This document shows positions 4,764 to 5,578 of a DNA stretch of 5,578 bases, in pieces. A program made the translations under genes and the position numbers. The number at the start of each line of letters is the position of its first letter. Position 1 is the stretch's first letter. The notes below the pieces were generated by a model that was not told where the DNA came from, made no database searches, and was given only the letters and a program-made list of their open reading frames with translations. This DNA is from Actinomycetes bacterium (GTDB lineage: Bacteria > Actinomycetota > Acidimicrobiia > Acidimicrobiales > JAJYPT01). Where the stretch lies: NCBI GenBank assembly GCA_021795135.1, contig JAJYPT010000120.1, positions 1-5,578 of the forward strand, read 5' to 3'.

Positions 4764-5578
4764 ATGAAAATAGCAGCTATTGGTGATGCTCATTTAGGAA
4801 GATCTTATTACACTTATACAACAGCTGAAGGTATCAACCAAAGAGAACGAGATTTTGAAATTTCTTTTGAAGCAGCTATAGATTTAGCTTTGGATCAAAA
4901 TCCTGATGTAGTTGTTTGGTTAGGTGATATTTTTGACCACCCTAGACCTAGTTTTCGTTCTTATAGAATTGCTCAAAAAGGACTAGCAAAGCTTCGCGAG
5001 GGTGGAGTATATGTTGTAGTTATTAGCGGAAATCATGATACTCCAAGACTTCCTGGAACAGGAAGTCCTTATTCACCTTTGTCTGATTCATTTATGGATA
5101 TGAATTTTGCCTACAGATTATCTTATGAAAAATTTGAATTGGCAGATTTAGTTGTTCATGCTGTACCCCAAACTTTAAATGTTGAGGCTGCATTAGATGA
5201 ATTAGCAAAAGCTAAAAGCAATTACAGCAAAGATAAAATTAATTTATTAATTACCCACCCACGTCTCAAGCAACTAGAGCCATCTCATTCAGATATCAAC
5301 GAAATTGAAATAGATGAAAATGCTCTTAGTGGAGATTTTGTGCTTTTGGGGCATTATCATTTTTTTAGTAAAGTAAAGAAAAATATTTGGTATGCAGGTG
5401 CTACAGATACATTTTCTTTTGCCGATGATCCCGATAGGCCAAAAGGAATTGTAGTTTTAGATACCGGTGATGGTACTTGTAGCCATATTCCAATCCCCAA
5501 TCAAAGACCTTTAATTACCTTAGATGACATTCAAGCAAATGGGCTCTCTCCAAAAGAGATCCAAGACATATTGGCTCA
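4764..5578 (+). CDS. Mre11/SbcD-type DNA repair exonuclease (partial at 3' end)
   Basis: The frame is open from ATG 4764 to the window edge: 271 residues, with the C-terminus missing. It is a calcineurin-like metallophosphoesterase with all Mre11 phosphoesterase motifs: GDAHLG (D8, H10), LGDIFD (D55), SGNHD (N90, catalytic H91), LLITHPR (H165) and LLGHYH (H197, H199). The complete set of metal ligands predicts an active Mn-dependent 3'-5' exonuclease and endonuclease that opens double-strand ends together with a Rad50/SbcC ATPase. The start of the capping domain is visible from about residue 220. A purine-rich GGATAGG (4755-4761) lies just before the start. Its place after NurA and HerA makes it the Mre11 of an archaeal-style resection cluster rather than a stand-alone SbcD. 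The Rad50/SbcC partner is expected downstream but is not in the window. Confidence 0.92.
   Translation, partial: MKIAAIGDAHLGRSYYTYTTAEGINQRERDFEISFEAAIDLALDQNPDVVVWLGDIFDHPRPSFRSYRIAQKGLAKLREGGVYVVVISGNHDTPRLPGTGSPYSPLSDSFMDMNFAYRLSYEKFELADLVVHAVPQTLNVEAALDELAKAKSNYSKDKINLLITHPRLKQLEPSHSDINEIEIDENALSGDFVLLGHYHFFSKVKKNIWYAGATDTFSFADDPDRPKGIVVLDTGDGTCSHIPIPNQRPLITLDDIQANGLSPKEIQDILA

Noticed and set aside
1..5578. CRISPR array, insertion-sequence ends or long tandem repeats
   Set aside because: No regularly spaced repeats, terminal inverted repeats or transposase were seen; the only repeat pair noted is the 17-base one near 953-1013.

Overview
The window joins the end of an apparently integrated mobile element to a stretch of chromosomal housekeeping and DNA-repair genes in a low-G+C bacterium (60-base samples of the chromosomal part are near 35% G+C). 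A C4 zinc-ribbon (COG1579/DUF164) gene next to the RNase P RNA gene, weak or absent Shine-Dalgarno sequences, and a CCA-encoding tRNA gene would fit a low-G+C actinobacterial lineage, for example a streamlined marine one. That placement is inference only; no 16S rRNA or ribosomal protein gene is present.

Region 1 (2-847): the C-terminal half of a large serine recombinase, cut by the window start, reads rightward into the 3' end of a minus-strand tRNA-Val(UAC) gene. Its stop codon lies in the antisense of the anticodon loop. This is the layout expected of an element integrated at a tRNA 3' end, with the element extending left out of the window. The recombinase looks richer in G+C than the chromosomal genes.

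Region 2 (848-1778): an AT-rich intergenic stretch with a 17-base near-identical repeat and overlapping small inverted repeats, then a 241-residue coiled-coil/zinc-ribbon protein.

Region 3 (1779-2182): a compact RNase P RNA gene (rnpB, about 315-319 nt) on the minus strand, converging on the zinc-ribbon gene and diverging from the repair operon. It carries two compensatory base-pair changes in the P4 core helix relative to E. coli. P3 and P12 are reduced to tiny hairpins and P18 appears absent. A perfect 16-bp AT palindrome holding TATAAT on both strands lies between rnpB and the next operon.

Region 4 (2183-5578): a tight operon of a NurA-type nuclease, a HerA-type hexameric ATPase (4-base ATGA overlap), and an Mre11/SbcD-type exonuclease that runs off the window. 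This is the NurA-HerA-Mre11 part of the archaeal-style end-resection cluster; a Rad50/SbcC-type ATPase is the expected next gene. HerA would pump DNA into or through NurA, and Mre11 with Rad50 would process double-strand ends, giving 3' tails for recombination.
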